This document shows positions 42,441-50,624 of a stretch of 64,000 nucleotides of DNA, one piece after another. The DNA is from Dokdonella sp041395345. GTDB taxonomy: Bacteria; Pseudomonadota; Gammaproteobacteria; Xanthomonadales; Rhodanobacteraceae. The first letter of the stretch is position 1, and every line of letters starts with the position of its first letter. Under the pieces are notes generated by a model. The model made no database searches. It had not been told where the DNA came from and worked only from the letters and a program-made list of their open reading frames with translations. The stretch spans positions 31,529 through 95,528 of the forward strand of contig NZ_JAWLAR010000018.1 in NCBI RefSeq assembly GCF_041395345.1, written 5' to 3'. The translations under genes and the position numbers were made by a program.

Positions 42441-43094
42441 ATGGCTTTTGAAGTTCTTGACGAGCACGAACAAGGTGAATTGGTGCGCAAGTGGTTGCGT
42501 TCCAACGCCCTGTCCATAGCAATCGGTATCGGCATTGGACTATTGCTCATTTTCGGTTACCAGCAATGGCAGGCGCGCGAGGCGCGTACCAATGGCGAAG
42601 CGGCCATGCAGTTCGCCGCCTTTACCGACGCTCTGGACGGCAAGCGAGATGACGACGCTGCCCGCATTGCCGAGACGTTGCGTACGGACTACGCAAAAAG
42701 TTCATACGCCGTCTTTGCCGCATTGCGCCTGGCTGAAACGGCGGTCGTGGCCGGAGACCTCGACAAGGCCGATTCGGAGCTCGACTGGGCTGAACAGGCC
42801 GCGTCGGAACCCACCCTGAAATCACTGATCGCCCTGCGCAAGGCCAGGATCAGCCTCGCCCGTGGCGAGGCCGAAAAAGCCCTGAGTCAGCTCGACAAGG
42901 TTGCCAAGGACGATTTTTCGGCCCTGGCCAGCGAGTTGCGCGGCGATACGTTTGCAAGTCTCGGACGCACCGATGATGCGCGCGCCGCCTACGCCGATGC
43001 GCTCACTCACCTTGATCCCCAATCGCCAAATCGCAATTTCGTTGAAATGAAGTTGAATGACTTGCCCGCAGCGGCGGAGAAGCAGAAATCATGA
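42441..43094 (+). CDS. yfgM: YfgM-like membrane-anchored TPR protein
   Basis: A 217-residue protein with a cytoplasmic start MAFEVLDEHEQGELVRKWLRS, one membrane helix (ALSIAIGIGIGLLLIFGY) and a periplasmic TPR-like domain. The family partner of PpiD at the Sec translocon in E. coli acts as a chaperone platform. The ATG at 42441 fits the family; the ORF is open to 42420. Its stop overlaps the bamB ATG by 4 bases. Confidence 0.92.
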   Translation: MAFEVLDEHEQGELVRKWLRSNALSIAIGIGIGLLLIFGYQQWQAREARTNGEAAMQFAAFTDALDGKRDDDAARIAETLRTDYAKSSYAVFAALRLAETAVVAGDLDKADSELDWAEQAASEPTLKSLIALRKARISLARGEAEKALSQLDKVAKDDFSALASELRGDTFASLGRTDDARAAYADALTHLDPQSPNRNFVEMKLNDLPAAAEKQKS

Positions 43095-44251
43095 AGCGAG
43101 CGCTACTGGCCGTAGTCATTCTGTCGCTGGGTCTGGGCGGCTGCAACTGGATCAAGAGTCTCGGAGGCAAGAAAGACAATGTCGTGCCACCGACACCGCT
43201 GGTCGAAATTGCGCCGAGCGCCAGCACACAAAAGCTCTGGTCGGCATCGATCGGCAAGGGCGCCGGCAAGTCCGGTGCGCACATGAATCCCGCACTCGAT
43301 GGAGATCGGCTCTATGTGGCCAGCGTCGGAGGCGAAATCGCTGCCCTGGATGCGGCCACTGGACGCAAGCTGTGGTCGACCAGTGTCAAGAAGATGCAAT
43401 GGGCCGGAGGTCCGGCAGCACGCGGCGATCTGCTCGTTGTGGGCGCGCTCAATGGCCAGGTGCGAGGGTTTTCCACCCAGGATGGCAGCGAGCTTTGGCA
43501 GGTCCAGCTGAGTTCGGAAATCATTTGCGCGCCAACGATCACCGATGGTCTGATTGCCGTACGTTCGCAGGACGGCCGTCTGTTCGGGCTCGATCCGTCG
43601 GACGGCACCCGTTTGTGGGTCTATGAGCAGGCTGTACCTGTTCTCAGTTTGCGCGGGAATGCATCGCCGGTCATCGGCAATGGCCTGGTCTACGATGGCT
43701 ACGACAGCGGTCGAGTGGTGGCCGTGCGCCAGACGGATGGCGCGCCGGCATGGACCCAGACCCTGTCCACAGGCGAAGGGCGTACCGAAGTGGAACGCCT
43801 GGCCGATTCCGATGGCCCGATCGTGCTCGATCAGAACCAGCTTTTTGCAACCGCGTATCGAGGCCAGATTGCAGCGCTGGATGCCGGCAGCGGGCGCCCC
43901 GGCTGGAGTCGCGAGCTCTCGAGTTTTGCGGGTTTGACGGTCTCGGCCAACTCGGTGGTCGTCAGTGATGCCGAAGGCAATGTCTGGGCTTTCGATCGCC
44001 AGACCGGGTCCAACCTCTGGAAGCAGGAAGCCTTGCTGCATCGTTGGCTGAGTCCACCTGCCATTGTCGGCAACTACGCGGTCGTCGGCGACCTGGAAGG
44101 CTATGTGCATTGGCTCAGCCTTTCCGATGGTTCCTTCGTTGCCCGCGAGCGAATGAGCAAGAATCCTGTCGAAAGCGCCCCGATTGTTTCTGGCGACGTC
44201 GTCTATGTCGAAGACGTCTCAGGCAACATCGTCGCCTATCGCACCCAGTAG
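43091..44251 (+). CDS. bamB: Outer membrane assembly lipoprotein BamB
   Basis: BamB is the beta-propeller lipoprotein of the BAM complex that inserts outer membrane proteins. The 386-residue protein has the lipobox LGLGGC near residue 18. Repeated PQQ-like blades follow, for example GGEIAALDAATGRKLWSTSV, NGQVRGFSTQDGSELWQVQL and DGRLFGLDPSDGTRLWVY. Coupled to yfgM by an ATGA overlap. Confidence 0.95.
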   Translation: MKRALLAVVILSLGLGGCNWIKSLGGKKDNVVPPTPLVEIAPSASTQKLWSASIGKGAGKSGAHMNPALDGDRLYVASVGGEIAALDAATGRKLWSTSVKKMQWAGGPAARGDLLVVGALNGQVRGFSTQDGSELWQVQLSSEIICAPTITDGLIAVRSQDGRLFGLDPSDGTRLWVYEQAVPVLSLRGNASPVIGNGLVYDGYDSGRVVAVRQTDGAPAWTQTLSTGEGRTEVERLADSDGPIVLDQNQLFATAYRGQIAALDAGSGRPGWSRELSSFAGLTVSANSVVVSDAEGNVWAFDRQTGSNLWKQEALLHRWLSPPAIVGNYAVVGDLEGYVHWLSLSDGSFVARERMSKNPVESAPIVSGDVVYVEDVSGNIVAYRTQ

Positions 44252-44269
44252 TAACTGTCCCGATTCAAT

Positions 44270-44290
44270 GCCTGCAGACAGTTTGCAGGC
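44270..44290 (+). repeat. Hairpin between bamB and der
   Basis: GCCTGCA and TGCAGGC form a 7-bp perfect stem around a 7-base loop, 18 bases after the bamB stop. No T run follows, so this is more likely an mRNA structure than a strong terminator. Confidence 0.5.
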
Positions 44291-44369
44291 CCGAGTCGGG
44301 TTGATGGCAGCACCAGTCGACATGGCCCGTGGCCCGGCTGTTGGCTGCGCCTGAAACGGAGCGCCCGCG

Positions 44370-45770
44370 ATGCTTCCTGTCGTCGCCCTGGTCGGACGCC
44401 CGAATGTCGGCAAGTCGACCCTTTTCAACGTGCTAACACGTTCGCGCGATGCGCTCGTGGCGGACATGCCAGGAGTGACGCGCGACCGACACTATGGTTA
44501 CTGTCGGGTCGGAGAGCGTCATTTTGTACTCGTCGATACCGGCGGGCTGGCAGACAACGAGGAAGGTCTGGCGGGGCTGACGGCGCGGCAGGTGGAACTC
44601 GCCATTGCCGAAGCCGATGTGGTGATCTTCGTTGTCGATGCGCGTGATGGCCTTTTGCCTACGGACCAGGCCATCCTGGAGCGCTTGCGACGAACCTCCA
44701 AGCCGATTGTACTTGCGGTCAACAAGACCGACGGGCTCGACGAGTCGGTCGCACTGGCCGATTTTGCGCGACTCGGAATGGCCGCGCCATTGCCGCTGGC
44801 AGCCTCGCACAATCATGGCACCTTGCAGCTTGTGCATGCCATCGAGGCATTGCTTCCCGAACGCGAGGAAGAACCGTCCAGTGGCGAAGACGAGGGTGGT
44901 GTACGTGTTGCCATCGTGGGTCGCCCGAACGTCGGCAAGTCGACCCTGGTCAATCGCTTGCTGGGCGAGGACAGGGTCATTGTCTCGGACGTGGCGGGCA
45001 CGACCCGCGATTCGATACGGATACCGCTGGAACGGGACGGCCGCAAATACACCCTGATCGATACCGCCGGCGTGCGACGACGCTCGCGCGTCGACGATGC
45101 GGTCGAGAAGTTCAGTGTCATCAAGACTCTGCAATCGATCGACGCGGCCAACGTCGTGGTCATGCTGCTCGATGCCAACGAAGGCGTGACCGACCAGGAC
45201 GCCGGACTGATCGGCCACGCACTCGACGCCGGGCGTGCGCTTGTGGTGGCCGTGAACAAGTGGGACGGCCTCAAAACCTATGATCGGGATCAGTGCAAGT
45301 CCTCAATGCAGCGAAAACTGACCTTCGTCGCCTGGGCCCCGCAAGTGACGATCTCAGCGCTGCATGGAACGGGTATTGGCGAGCTCATGAAGCTGGTCAA
45401 CCGGGTTCATCTTGCGGCCAACAGGAAACTGACGGCCTCGGATCTTACCCGTGCCCTGGAGGCAGCCTATGCCGCCTACCAGCCGCCGTTGGTACGGGGG
45501 CATGCGCCGAAATTGCGCTATGCGCACCCCGGTGGCTCGAACCCTCCGACCATTGTGATCCACGGCTCCCGTACCAAGCACCTGGCGGAATCCTACCGGC
45601 GCTATCTCGAGAACTTCTTTCGCAAGCGCTACAAGCTTGACGGCACTCCTGTTCGCATTGATTTTCGGGAAGGCGAGAATCCCTATGCCGGCAAGAAGAA
45701 AGTCCTCACCGAAGAGCAGCAGAAAGATCGCCAGCGATCGATTCGCAATGCCAGGCGCGGAAAGCGCTAA
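44370..45770 (+). CDS. der: Ribosome biogenesis GTPase Der (EngA)
   Basis: Der is a tandem GTPase required for 50S subunit assembly. The 466-residue protein has two G domains: GRPNVGKSTLFN with DTGGL and NKTDG, then GRPNVGKSTLVN with DTAGV and NKWDG. A KH-like C-terminal domain and a basic tail (KDRQRSIRNARRGKR) follow. Last gene of the ndk-der block. Confidence 0.97.
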   Translation: MLPVVALVGRPNVGKSTLFNVLTRSRDALVADMPGVTRDRHYGYCRVGERHFVLVDTGGLADNEEGLAGLTARQVELAIAEADVVIFVVDARDGLLPTDQAILERLRRTSKPIVLAVNKTDGLDESVALADFARLGMAAPLPLAASHNHGTLQLVHAIEALLPEREEEPSSGEDEGGVRVAIVGRPNVGKSTLVNRLLGEDRVIVSDVAGTTRDSIRIPLERDGRKYTLIDTAGVRRRSRVDDAVEKFSVIKTLQSIDAANVVVMLLDANEGVTDQDAGLIGHALDAGRALVVAVNKWDGLKTYDRDQCKSSMQRKLTFVAWAPQVTISALHGTGIGELMKLVNRVHLAANRKLTASDLTRALEAAYAAYQPPLVRGHAPKLRYAHPGGSNPPTIVIHGSRTKHLAESYRRYLENFFRKRYKLDGTPVRIDFREGENPYAGKKKVLTEEQQKDRQRSIRNARRGKR

Positions 45771-45797
45771 CCTGCCCATCCGCACCGAGCCATCATC

Positions 45798-46403
45798 ATG
45801 TCGGGCAATCAGCCAGGTCCCCATGCTGCAACGACTGCCGTTCTTGCGGGCGGCGCCGCAAGTCGGATGGGTGGCCAGGACAAGGGTTTGCTCGAACTGA
45901 AGGGTCGTCCTCTGGTCGACTGGGTCATCGAAACATTGAAGCGGGAATCGAATGGACCGATCCTGATCGTCGCCAACCGCAATGTGTCCCGCTACGCGCA
46001 ATTTGCGCAGACCGTATCGGATACCGTGCCGGGTTACGCCGGCCCACTGGCTGGCATCTGCGCCGCGATGGCCGCATGCCGAACGCCATGGTTGTTTACC
46101 GTGCCGGTCGATTGCGTGATTCCTCCGCCGGGTCTCCTGCGTGAATTGCAACGGGCGGCACGACTGCACGGTGCAAGGGCGGTGGTCGCTCACGACGGAC
46201 GCCGAAGGCAGCCCTTGTTTGCCTTGTACTCGACGGAGCTTGGCAATTCCTGCACCCTCGCTCTGGAACGGGCCCAGGGAGTCAGTCGCTGGCAGGATTC
46301 GCTTGGCATTGTCGAAGTCGGTCTTGCCAATTCGCAGGCGGAGTGGGTCAATCTGAACTCCGCAGAGGAGTTTTCGGCCTACGAGAAAGCGCTGGATGGC
46401 TAG
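45798..46403 (+). CDS. mobA: Molybdenum cofactor guanylyltransferase MobA
   Basis: MobA joins GMP to molybdopterin to make the bis-MGD cofactor. The 201-residue protein has the nucleotide-binding LAGGAASRMGGQDKGLLELKGRPL at the start and the metal-binding Asp in VPVDCVIPPP. It overlaps moeA by 8 bases. The Moco block implies a molybdoenzyme elsewhere in the genome. Confidence 0.93.
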   Translation: MSGNQPGPHAATTAVLAGGAASRMGGQDKGLLELKGRPLVDWVIETLKRESNGPILIVANRNVSRYAQFAQTVSDTVPGYAGPLAGICAAMAACRTPWLFTVPVDCVIPPPGLLRELQRAARLHGARAVVAHDGRRRQPLFALYSTELGNSCTLALERAQGVSRWQDSLGIVEVGLANSQAEWVNLNSAEEFSAYEKALDG

Positions 46404-47661
46404 CAATCCCGATATTCGCCCCATTTCTCTCGACCAGGCACAGCAGAAGATCCTTTCAGTCTGTGCCGATCGCCGCAGCCCGTCCGAGCGGGTCGGCCTC
46501 GAACGTGCGCAGGGAAGGATACTTGCCACCGATCTCGAGACGCCGCGAGACCTGCCGCCATTCGACAATTCCGCGATGGATGGGTTTGCGCTGAACAGCG
46601 CCGATCTGCCTGCAAACGGCGAGGCCCGGTTGCGGATCGCCGGAATCCGATTCGCCGGCGACGCTGAAACAGCGTCGATTGGACCGGGGGCGTGCCTGCG
46701 CATAACCACCGGTGCGCCACTGCCTGTCGGCGCCGATACCGTCATCATCAAGGAACGTGTGCGCGTCGATGGTGAAGAAGCCATCATTCCCGCCGGCGAA
46801 CTGGCAGGGTCGAACGTACGCCGCGCAGGCGAGGATTTCGCCGCAGGTGACGTGGTCATGCGCAAGGGGCAGCGCATCACCTCAACCCGGATTGGCGGCC
46901 TTGCCAGCCTCGGGCAGGACACTCTGGATGTTGCATGCCAGCCGCGAGTCAGCGTAGTGACGACCGGCAGTGAGCTGGTCATGCCCGGCATGCAGTCCCG
47001 GCCCGGAACGATCTACAACAGCAATGGCTACAGCCTGGCTGCGTTGCTGCGCGCGAGCGGACTCGAGCCGAAAGCCCCGGAGAACGGCGGCCAAGGACCA
47101 TCATTCCTGCACTTGCCGGACGACCGCGAGAAGATCGGGAGTGCTCTGCGCGACCTGGCTGGACGCTCCGAGGTGATCATCACCTCGGGTGGCGCATCAG
47201 CGGGAGAAGCGGACTGGCTTCCGACCCTGGTAGGCGAGCTGGGCGTCATCCATTTCTGGAAGGTGCGCATGCGTCCCGGCATGCCATTCCTGTTCGGGGA
47301 AATCGGGTCGTGCCTGATTTTCTGCCTGCCCGGCAATCCGGTCTCGACAATCGCTACATTTCTCTGCCTCGTGCAACCGGCACTTCAGGCCCTGCAGGGA
47401 GCCGAGTGCCCCATGCCCGAACTGCCGCACGCGAGACTTACCAGAGCCGTAACCAAGCGCCATGAACGGGCGGAGTTCTTGCGAGCGCGCTGCGAAGTGC
47501 GCAACGACGGTACACTCTGGGTTGATCCATTGACTCGCCAGGGCTCGGCCATGCAGCGCGGAATCATCGAGGCGAATGCACTGATCCTTGTGCCCGAAGC
47601 CGTGCACACTCTTGAAGCAGGCGCCCTGGTCCGGATCATGCGGCTGCCGGAACAGGCCTGA
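46396..47661 (+). CDS. moeA: Molybdopterin molybdenumtransferase MoeA
   Basis: MoeA inserts molybdate into adenylylated molybdopterin. The 421-residue protein has the N-terminal signature PRDLPPFDNSAMDGFA, the MoCF-binding region TTGSELVMPG with YNSNGYSL, then ITSGGASAGEADW and the C-terminal LPGNPVSTIATF. Overlaps mobA and is 6 bases from moeB. Confidence 0.95.
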   Translation: MASNPDIRPISLDQAQQKILSVCADRRSPSERVGLERAQGRILATDLETPRDLPPFDNSAMDGFALNSADLPANGEARLRIAGIRFAGDAETASIGPGACLRITTGAPLPVGADTVIIKERVRVDGEEAIIPAGELAGSNVRRAGEDFAAGDVVMRKGQRITSTRIGGLASLGQDTLDVACQPRVSVVTTGSELVMPGMQSRPGTIYNSNGYSLAALLRASGLEPKAPENGGQGPSFLHLPDDREKIGSALRDLAGRSEVIITSGGASAGEADWLPTLVGELGVIHFWKVRMRPGMPFLFGEIGSCLIFCLPGNPVSTIATFLCLVQPALQALQGAECPMPELPHARLTRAVTKRHERAEFLRARCEVRNDGTLWVDPLTRQGSAMQRGIIEANALILVPEAVHTLEAGALVRIMRLPEQA

Positions 47662-47667
47662 CAAGCG

Positions 47668-48819
47668 ATGATGCCCGACACTCCCCGAGTTGAGACTGCG
47701 GTCACTGCCGAAATCGATCCCGCCGATGCCATCCGGCGCATGCGCAAGGGGGCGATTCTTCTTGATGTGCGCGATGATGACGAGCGGGCTTCGGGCATGC
47801 CGAAACAGGCTCTCGGCATCTCGCTCCTGGCACTGGAGCAGGATATCGGTGCGTTGGTCGAATCACGTTGCGCAGAGCTTCTGACCATCTGTGCGACTGG
47901 GCGACGTTCGCTGCTGGCACGCGATCAACTGCTCGAACTGGGTTATTCCAATGTCCTCTCCGTGCGTGGCGGTTTTTCGCGCTGGTGCGAAGAGGGGCTG
48001 CCGACCGAGGCGGGCACGATGGATGCGGATTCGGCCGAGCGCTATTCGCGCCATTTGCTGCTGCCCGAAGTCGGGGTCAGTGGCCAGCTCAAGCTGGGAT
48101 CTGCCCGGGTTGCGATGGTTGGTGCAGGCGGGCTTGGGTCCCCGGCTGCCTTGTATCTGGCTGCGGCAGGCGTGGGTCATCTGACCCTGATCGACGATGA
48201 TCGCGTGGAGCGTTCGAATCTGCAGCGGCAGGTGATTCACGCCGATGCGCGTGTCGGCATGGCCAAGACCGCTTCGGCAGGCATCACGCTTGCTGGCCTG
48301 AATCCTGCCTTGCAGCTCGAATTGCGCGAGGAACGGCTGCGGGCAGGCAATGTCGAGGCCTTGCTCGCGGGACACGACCTGATCATCGATGGGGCCGACA
48401 ACTTTCCGACGCGCTATCTGCTCGATGCGGCCTCGCGAAACCTGAACATCCCGCTTGTATACGGCGCAGTTCACCGATTTACCGGCCAGGTCAGCGTTTT
48501 CGACCCGCGTCGCGACGACTCCCCCTGTTACCGATGCCTGTTTCCCGAGCCTCCTTCTGCGGAAGAGGCTCCGAATTGCAGCGAGGCCGGTGTTCTTGGT
48601 GTGCTGCCTGGAATCATCGGTCTGCTCCAGTGCAGTGAGGCGATCAAGCTCATCATCGGCATGGGACGCCCCCTGGTGGGTCGCCTGCTCTGTTTTGACG
48701 CACTCAACGCCAGCTTCCGGGAACTGACTCTTGCGCGCGACCCGCGCTGCCCCGGTTGTTCGAGGGGCGAGGGCAGGGTGGCCTATGAAGACATCGAAGG
48801 GTTTTGCAGCACCATCTGA
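47668..48819 (+). CDS. moeB: Rhodanese-MoeB/ThiF fusion, molybdopterin-synthase adenylyltransferase
   Basis: MoeB adenylates the C-terminal Gly-Gly of MoaD (or a ThiS-like carrier) before sulfur loading. In this 383-residue protein an N-terminal rhodanese domain comes first (about residues 10-115, catalytic Cys in ICATGRRS). The E1-like domain follows: VGAGGLGSPAALYLAAAGVGHLTLIDDDRVERSNLQRQ, DGADNFPTRYLLD, and zinc Cys pairs CYRC and CPGC. Eukaryotic MOCS3 and bacterial MoeZ have the domains in the opposite order. The fusion could supply both adenylation and sulfur transfer. Confidence 0.92.
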   Translation: MMPDTPRVETAVTAEIDPADAIRRMRKGAILLDVRDDDERASGMPKQALGISLLALEQDIGALVESRCAELLTICATGRRSLLARDQLLELGYSNVLSVRGGFSRWCEEGLPTEAGTMDADSAERYSRHLLLPEVGVSGQLKLGSARVAMVGAGGLGSPAALYLAAAGVGHLTLIDDDRVERSNLQRQVIHADARVGMAKTASAGITLAGLNPALQLELREERLRAGNVEALLAGHDLIIDGADNFPTRYLLDAASRNLNIPLVYGAVHRFTGQVSVFDPRRDDSPCYRCLFPEPPSAEEAPNCSEAGVLGVLPGIIGLLQCSEAIKLIIGMGRPLVGRLLCFDALNASFRELTLARDPRCPGCSRGEGRVAYEDIEGFCSTI

Positions 48820-48945
48820 CCCACGGAATCCGGACACGAGCCAGCCGATCCGAAGCAGCGACTGCGAGAACGTCTCAGCCCTGACAAGTCCCTTGGCAAC
48901 GCGCGCTGGCCGGCCAGGCTGCCCAAGGCTCCGGCCTCCCGCCGA

Positions 48946-48975
48946 TTGGACCATTCAGGCACGGTCTGCTATGCT
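48946..48975 (+). promoter_or_regulatory. Predicted promoter of the nitrilase-decarboxylase-ligase cluster
   Basis: TTGGAC (48946-48951) and TATGCT (48970-48975) are 18 bases apart. The predicted start is near 48982, just before an AT-rich stretch with an ATCAGTA/TACTGAT hairpin (from 49009) and pairing between GCAGAAGAAAGT and ACTTTCTGC. The leader to the nitrilase gene is about 650 bases. No strong terminator follows moeB (48820-48945); only a CTGGCCGGCCAG palindrome is seen. Confidence 0.6.
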
Positions 48976-48991
48976 TGCGGCAGAAGAAAGT

Positions 48992-49150
48992 ATGAATTTC
49001 CTTTTTAATATCAGTATGTTACTGATGAAAGTTCCTCTACTTTCTGCCCGCTGCAGGAACGAGACATCCGCAAGGCTTGGCGAGTTCCGCTTGAGTTGGG
49101 TTGCCCTTACCGAATTGCCCTGCGCGGCTCGCGCCGCCCGGGTGCTCTAA
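48992..49150 (+). CDS. Candidate 52-residue leader peptide
   Basis: An open frame begins about 10 bases after the predicted transcription start, with AGAAGAAAG directly before the ATG. The first 20 codons (MNFLFNISMLLMKVPLLSAR) are AT-rich and hydrophobic; the rest is GC-rich and Arg/Ala-rich. It may be a regulatory leader or simply chance. No homologue recognised. Confidence 0.2.
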   Translation: MNFLFNISMLLMKVPLLSARCRNETSARLGEFRLSWVALTELPCAARAARVL

Positions 49151-49216
49151 TCGACTTTCTTCCTCCGGGCATGCTCGAGTGAACCCAGGTCACCCCGTTC
49201 CAGTCGAGAGGAGTGC

Positions 49217-49636
49217 ATGCCCGCAACGCTTGACGACATGAATACAGGTGCCGACTCCATCCATTGCGATGTGGGTCGCGGGCAGCAAATGTCGAAACAG
49301 GTGGGTAGAGCCCTGGATTGGGTCAAGGCGACGCTTCAAACGCGAAACCTGCGCATGCGGGACAGGCAGGATGCCGGTTCGCGCGTCGAGAGTTCTTGCG
49401 ATTCCATTCCTCGCAATGTCTTGAATGCCCGTTGTGAACTCGTGCAGGACCTTGCCGGTAGATCGGGTGCAGGTTCAGCGAGCCGTTCAATCGGCCCGGT
49501 CGCGAATGAAACGAATACAAGGACTGCAAGCCAGCCTGGCCGCTTTCCGCTTCGGTCGACCGAACCCATGCCGTATTCCGGCACTCATCCGGCAAGCGTG
49601 CCGGTTGGAACCTACCAGGAACAAACCCATCCATGA
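49217..49636 (+). CDS. Hypothetical 139-residue protein overlapping the nitrilase start
   Basis: The ATG at 49217 follows GAGAGGAG at 5 bases, and the stop overlaps the next ATG by 4 bases (ATGA), as in real coupled genes here. The sequence begins MPATLDDMNTGADSIHCDVG and has a possible helix SKQVGRALDWVKATLQTRNLRMRDRQ; the second half is low-complexity and Ser/Pro-rich. Third-position GC is about 60 percent, lower than in neighbouring genes, which argues against coding. No family recognised. Confidence 0.35.
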   Translation: MPATLDDMNTGADSIHCDVGRGQQMSKQVGRALDWVKATLQTRNLRMRDRQDAGSRVESSCDSIPRNVLNARCELVQDLAGRSGAGSASRSIGPVANETNTRTASQPGRFPLRSTEPMPYSGTHPASVPVGTYQEQTHP

Positions 49637-50565
49637 CCATTCCCTTTGCGATCGCAGGCGTGCAGATGCATGTCCCGGCCTTGGCCAGCAATCTTGCAGC
49701 CATGCTGCACCGCATGGATGTCGTCATGGCCCGTTTCCCCTGGACACAGATGATCCTGTTCAGCGAACTGGCCCAGTGCGGTCCGGTTCCGAACGCGCCG
49801 GTCAGTCTGCCGGGGCCTGAAGAAGAGACCTTGCAAGCGGCCGCGGCAAGACACGGAGTCTGGTTGATTCCCGGTTCGGTTTTCGAGCGCGGCGCAGACG
49901 GCAAGTTGTACAACACGGCATCGGTCATCGATCCGGGCGGAACCGTGGTCAAGCGCTATCGCAAGATGTTTCCGTTCCGCCCCTACGAGCACGACGTGAC
50001 CGCCGGCAGCGAGTTCTGCGTATTCGACGTTCCCGACGTCGGTCGTTTCGGTCTGTCCATCTGCTATGACATGTGGCTGCCGGAGACGACGCGAACGCTG
50101 ACTGCGATGGGCGCGGAAGTTCTCCTGCATCCGGTACTGACGGGAACCATCGACCGCGACGTCGAACTCGCCATCGCGCGGGCCACGGCAGCGCAATTCC
50201 AGTGTTATGTGTTCGACATCAACGGCCTGGATTCGGGAGGAATCGGTCGGTCCTGCGTAGTCGATCCCAGCGGGACGGTGCTGGCCCATGCCGGGGGTTC
50301 CAGCGAGACCCTGCCGCTCGAAGTCGATCTCGCTCGCGTGCGTCGCCAGCGTGAAGCGGGTGTCAATGGACTGGGCCAGCCGCTGAAGAGTTTCCGCGAT
50401 CGCGAAATCGACTTTTCCGTCTACCAGCGTGGCTCGGGTGTGGATGCCTATCTGCATACGCTCGGGCCGCTTTCGATGACTGCCAAGGGCGGACAGGCCG
50501 GCATTGGCATGGGGGCCCCGGCAGAAGTGCTTCCGTTGCCGCCAGCGCCTGATGAGTCAACCTGA
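49633..50565 (+). CDS. Carbon-nitrogen hydrolase (nitrilase superfamily amidohydrolase)
   Basis: A 310-residue cytoplasmic C-N hydrolase. The Glu45-Lys112-Cys145 triad is in ILFSELAQCG, KRYRKMFPF and LSICYDMWLPE. Such enzymes hydrolyse amides, carbamoyl groups (as in N-carbamoylputrescine amidase) or nitriles; WLPETTR at the active site suggests an amidase. The C-terminal 50 residues extend beyond the core. It is the first clear enzyme of a one-strand cluster with an amino acid decarboxylase and an ATP-grasp ligase, so an amine or amide substrate is likely. Exact substrate unknown. Confidence 0.88.
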   Translation: MTIPFAIAGVQMHVPALASNLAAMLHRMDVVMARFPWTQMILFSELAQCGPVPNAPVSLPGPEEETLQAAAARHGVWLIPGSVFERGADGKLYNTASVIDPGGTVVKRYRKMFPFRPYEHDVTAGSEFCVFDVPDVGRFGLSICYDMWLPETTRTLTAMGAEVLLHPVLTGTIDRDVELAIARATAAQFQCYVFDINGLDSGGIGRSCVVDPSGTVLAHAGGSSETLPLEVDLARVRRQREAGVNGLGQPLKSFRDREIDFSVYQRGSGVDAYLHTLGPLSMTAKGGQAGIGMGAPAEVLPLPPAPDEST

Positions 50566-50624
50566 AGGAGCGCGACATTCCAGGCAGCGAAGCCCGAGCG
50601 AAACCCGGATCCGAGGAGCAAGCC

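Noticed and set aside
45354..46991. 545-codon minus-strand ORF
   Set aside because: Antisense to der, mobA and moeA, all with full motifs; shadow frame.
48906..48917. CTGGCCGGCCAG palindrome as a terminator for moeB
   Set aside because: A 12-base palindrome has no loop and no T tract; it is common by chance in GC-rich DNA.
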